Source: Nitrosomonas eutropha (lineage in GTDB: Bacteria; Pseudomonadota; Gammaproteobacteria; Burkholderiales; Nitrosomonadaceae). From it: DNA of 64,000 nucleotides. This document shows positions 61,261 to 64,000 of this stretch, piece by piece. The DNA lies in NCBI RefSeq assembly GCF_900116685.1, contig NZ_FPBL01000001.1, positions 1 to 64,000 of the forward strand, in the 5' to 3' direction. The translations under genes were made by a program, and so were the position numbers. The notes below the pieces were generated by a model that had not been told where the DNA came from, made no database searches, and worked only from the letters and a program-made list of their open reading frames with translations. Within the stretch, counting starts at the first letter, position 1; each line of letters opens with the position of its first letter.

Positions 61261-62514
61261 CTAACCTATGCGTTTGATGTGTGCACCCACTTGCGCCAGT
61301 TTCTGTTCGATTTGTTCATAACCACGATCCAGATGATAGATTCGGTCAACGATAGTTTCGCCTTGCGCAATCAGTCCGGCGATGATGAGGCAGGCGGAGG
61401 CGCGCAGATCGGTTGCCATCACGCTGGCACCATCAAGTTGAGGAATACCATGCACGATCGCAGTATTACCCTCGACCTGAATATCTGCGTTTAGGCGTGT
61501 AAGTTCCTGTACATGCATGAAGCGATTTTCAAAAATTGTTTCTGTCATGATGGAAGTACCGTCAGCGATGCTGTTTAGTGCCATGAATTGCGCTTGCATG
61601 TCGGTGGGAAAAGCCGGATAGGGCGCAGTACGCAGACTGACCGATTGCGGCCGCTGCTGTATACGCAACTGGATCCAATCCTCGCCTGTATCAATGTCTG
61701 CTCCAGCTTCGGCCAGCTTGCCCAGTACGACATCAAGTGTGTCTGCGCGTGTCCCGGTCAGGGTGACGTCACCCCCACAGGCAGCGACTGCGGTCAGAAA
61801 AGTCCCGGTTTCAATGCGATCAGGCATAACAGTGTGTGAACCACCATGCAGGTGATCCACTCCTTCGATGACGATGATGTCACTGCCTGCTCCTTCTATT
61901 TTTGCTCCCATGCTGATGAGACACTCTGCTAGATCAACCACTTCAGGTTCACGGGCGGCATTTTCCAGAATGGTTGTGCCAGAAGCAAGTGTGGCAGCCA
62001 TCATTAGGTTTTCGGTCCCGGTCACGGTAACAACATCCATGGCAATACGTGCACCTGAAAGGCGGCCAGCCTGGGCACGGATATAACCCTGCTCAATACT
62101 AATTTCTGCCCCCATAGCTTGCAATCCCTTGATATGCTGATCAACCGGCCGCATGCCGATTGCGCAACCACCTGGCAAGGAAATATATGCCTGCCCGGTT
62201 CGCGCCAGTAATGGACCCAATACCAGGATGGCGGCACGCATGGTTTTCACCATGTCGTAGGAAGCAGTTGGATTAGTAATATTGGCCGCAGACAGTTCTG
62301 TTGTGCTCGGCGCATTTGTTAAAATGCGCACACCAATCTGTTCAAGCAATGCCAGCATGGTAGTGACATCCCTGAGATGCGGGATGTTCTGTATGGCAAA
62401 TGGTTCAGCAGTCAGTAGCGATGCGCACAATACGGGCAAAGCTGCGTTTTTGGCACCGGAAATACTGATTTCACCATGGAGTTTTGACCCCCCGTGAATG
62501 ACAAGTTTCTGCAT
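61261..62514 (-). CDS. murA: UDP-N-acetylglucosamine 1-carboxyvinyltransferase
   Basis: 417 residues from ATG 62514 ([20 protein letters not shown]); the open frame extends to 62892 but this is not MurA and overlaps ridA. Active Cys117 is in [13 protein letters not shown] (fosfomycin-sensitive type). It starts peptidoglycan precursor synthesis. Convergent with metE, divergent from ridA. Confidence 0.97.
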   Translation of the reverse strand: MQKLVIHGGSKLHGEISISGAKNAALPVLCASLLTAEPFAIQNIPHLRDVTTMLALLEQIGVRILTNAPSTTELSAANITNPTASYDMVKTMRAAILVLGPLLARTGQAYISLPGGCAIGMRPVDQHIKGLQAMGAEISIEQGYIRAQAGRLSGARIAMDVVTVTGTENLMMAATLASGTTILENAAREPEVVDLAECLISMGAKIEGAGSDIIVIEGVDHLHGGSHTVMPDRIETGTFLTAVAACGGDVTLTGTRADTLDVVLGKLAEAGADIDTGEDWIQLRIQQRPQSVSLRTAPYPAFPTDMQAQFMALNSIADGTSIMTETIFENRFMHVQELTRLNADIQVEGNTAIVHGIPQLDGASVMATDLRASACLIIAGLIAQGETIVDRIYHLDRGYEQIEQKLAQVGAHIKRIG

Positions 62515-62601
62515 GAATCCACTCTTAACAAGAATTAAAATATTGTTGCACCCACATGGGCGCAATCCATTGCATTTTATCGTATTAACCGAGGAGTCAG
62601 A

Positions 62602-62991
62602 ATGAGCAAATTTATTATCCAGACCGATGATGCCCCGCAGGCAATCGGCACCTATTCCCAGGCTGTCCGCGTAACAGGTGGGGAAACTATTTATCTTTCC
62701 GGCCAGATCGGTCTTGATCCAACCAATATGGAAATGGTACAGGGCATTGATGCGCAGATTGAACAGGTTATTACCAATCTCAAGGCAGTCATTGTTGCCA
62801 GTAGCGGCAGCTTGAGTGATGTCGTCAAACTGAATGTTTATCTGACTGATCTGAGCAATTTTTCCAGAGTTAATGAAATCATGGGCAAGCATTTCAGCCA
62901 GCCTTATCCCGCACGTGCTGCTATTGGTGTATCAGCGTTGCCGCGTGGTGCGCTGGTAGAAATAGATGCCGTGGTGGTACTGGCTAAATAA
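62602..62991 (+). CDS. ridA: RidA family reactive-intermediate deaminase
   Basis: 129 residues: [64 protein letters not shown] and a terminal [23 protein letters not shown]. The active Arg is in YPARAAIG. It deaminates enamines/imines made by PLP enzymes. Its stop (62989-62991) is about 28 bp before the recG start. Confidence 0.96.
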   Translation: MSKFIIQTDDAPQAIGTYSQAVRVTGGETIYLSGQIGLDPTNMEMVQGIDAQIEQVITNLKAVIVASSGSLSDVVKLNVYLTDLSNFSRVNEIMGKHFSQPYPARAAIGVSALPRGALVEIDAVVVLAK

Positions 62992-63019
62992 TCCTGCTGA
63001 CCGTTCCATTATTTCTCCA

Positions 63020-64000
63020 TTGACTGCTCAATCTTTCAACTCACTGGACGAGGCGTTATGCAAGAAACTTAGAAAACTTAGCCTGTTCAGTGATTTTGAT
63101 CTGGTTTTACATTTGCCGCTACGCTATGAGGATGAGACAAAGTTGTCATCTATCAGTGAAGCGGCTCCCGGAAATACAATACAAATAGAAGGAGTGATTA
63201 CCGAACAGGAAGTACTGGTTCGTCCGCGACGGCAGCTCGTTTGCGGGATAAGTGACGATAGTGGTGTGCTTTATCTGCGTTTTTTGAATTTTTATGCTAG
63301 CCAGATAACCACCTGGTCACCAGGTACCCGGCTACGTGTACTGGGTGAGGTGCGTGCTGGTTTTCATGGAATGGAGATGGTGCACCCAAAATGTCGGGTG
63401 GTGCGTGACAACATGGCACTAGCAACTGCCTTAACACCGGTTTATCCGGTGACAGCCGGATTACCACAGCGCACACTCACGCGATTGATCACACAAGCTT
63501 TTGAACGGTTGCGAAGAAAGCAGCTTCTGTGCGAAATTCTGCCGGAAACGATCCTGTCTGCCTGCCAGCTCCCTACGTTTGAGGAAAGCCTGTCTCTGTT
63601 GCATTGTCCGCCATCTGGTATTCCCATGGAATCATTACAGCAACGTTCCCATCCAGCCTGGAATCGGATCAAATTTGACGAATTACTGGCGCAGCAGATT
63701 TCTCTGCGCTGTCATTATCATCAGCGGCGCAATCAGCAGGCGCCTGCTTTACCACAACAGGTTAATCTGCAACAGGCATTGCTGGGAATGCTGCCATTCA
63801 GCCTGACTGAGGCACAACGTAAGGTGGTAGCTGAAATCAGTAAAGATCTTGTACAGCCTTACCCTATGCAGCGGTTATTACAGGGTGATGTAGGCAGCGG
63901 CAAAACTGTGGTGGCGGCACTGGCTGCATTGCAGGCGATTGGAAATGGCTATCAGGTCGCTGTCATGGCACCGACAGAGATTCTGGCCGAGCAGCATTTC
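63020..64000 (+). CDS. recG: ATP-dependent DNA helicase RecG, N-terminal part (runs off the window)
   Basis: A frame open to the window end, starting at TTG 63020 (no ATG or GTG in frame upstream, so the start is provisional). The wedge/OB domain (DLVLHLPLRYEDE, RLRVLGEVRAGFHG) and then the helicase domain with Walker A GDVGSGKTVVAALAAL and MAPTEILAEQHF are seen. RecG remodels stalled replication forks. It follows ridA closely and may be cotranscribed. Confidence 0.9.
   Translation, partial: MTAQSFNSLDEALCKKLRKLSLFSDFDLVLHLPLRYEDETKLSSISEAAPGNTIQIEGVITEQEVLVRPRRQLVCGISDDSGVLYLRFLNFYASQITTWSPGTRLRVLGEVRAGFHGMEMVHPKCRVVRDNMALATALTPVYPVTAGLPQRTLTRLITQAFERLRRKQLLCEILPETILSACQLPTFEESLSLLHCPPSGIPMESLQQRSHPAWNRIKFDELLAQQISLRCHYHQRRNQQAPALPQQVNLQQALLGMLPFSLTEAQRKVVAEISKDLVQPYPMQRLLQGDVGSGKTVVAALAALQAIGNGYQVAVMAPTEILAEQHF

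Noticed and set aside
62515-62892. N-terminal extension of murA
   Set aside because: It is the antisense of ridA; MurA starts at MQKLVIHGG with normal length.
1-64000. tRNA, rRNA, CRISPR arrays and intact IS elements
   Set aside because: No TPsiC-like GGTTCGAATCC with paired arms, no regularly spaced repeats with unique spacers, and no transposase frame were seen by eye; a covariance-model scan was not possible.

Overview
The window reads as chromosome of an ammonia-oxidising betaproteobacterium of the Nitrosomonas europaea/eutropha type. The strongest marker is a solitary ammonia monooxygenase subunit C gene (26635-27459) that is not next to amoAB. Supporting signs are a CADD-type p-aminobenzoate synthase (56929-57669), EF-P with the Arg32/EarP rhamnosylation pair, and intergenic spaces full of short repeats. 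No intact transposase, tRNA, rRNA or CRISPR array was seen. Species identity is inference.

Layout. 1-1100: edge of a filamentous-phage (inovirus)-like element with a Rep gene running off the window, a small gene and a divergent repressor separated by a phased operator array. 1146-6571: core genes efp, earP, a D-lactate-type dehydrogenase, a Na+/H+ antiporter-like protein and prfB with its programmed frameshift. 6572-13640: an accessory island of toxin-antitoxin modules (RelBE-, VapBC-, ParDE-, HigBA- and HI1419/HI1420-like, and a DUF4160/DUF2442 pair), several visibly broken, spaced by repeats and ending in a two-gene operon of a GRDP-like protein and a two-TM membrane protein that may be a defence system. 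14236-16873: flagellin fliC and flaG, separated by a cluster of REP-like repeats holding a small GIY-YIG nuclease gene. 17075-17734: an intact HigBA module. 17937-20945: tightly packed ispF-thpR-tsaB-rimI-udg. 21529-25819: an AttEFGH-like ABC system. 25899-28635: tusA, the lone amoC with a probable sigma-E promoter and leader ORF, and a di-heme peroxidase. 28974-47812: housekeeping genes (ispD, ftsXEY, M16 peptidase, alr, PpiC, htpX, mlaA, hemL, thiDE, rubredoxin, gloA, erpA, anmK, an M23 peptidase, tyrS). 48078-54696: a nonulosonic (sialic/legionaminic-like) acid surface-glycan locus with a CBS-NeuB-SAF-TIM fusion protein. 54923-64000: nrdR, glyA, pABA synthase, metR/metE with a MetR box, murA, ridA and the start of recG.

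Themes. Four repeat families interrupt the window: REP-like palindromes (CATTGCGAG...GCAATCCAG), a ~143-bp MITE-like element (four copies, nested inverted repeats, one covarying stem pair), a ~60-bp spacer repeat in the TA island (five copies, same orientation), and a ~220-bp repeat (two copies). They sit at gene ends and have visibly truncated toxin genes. Stress regulation is suggested by sequence at two places: a sigma-E-like promoter before amoC and a sigma-32-like promoter before htpX. Flagellin and the nonulosonic acid locus may be functionally linked (flagellar or surface glycosylation), but that is inference.
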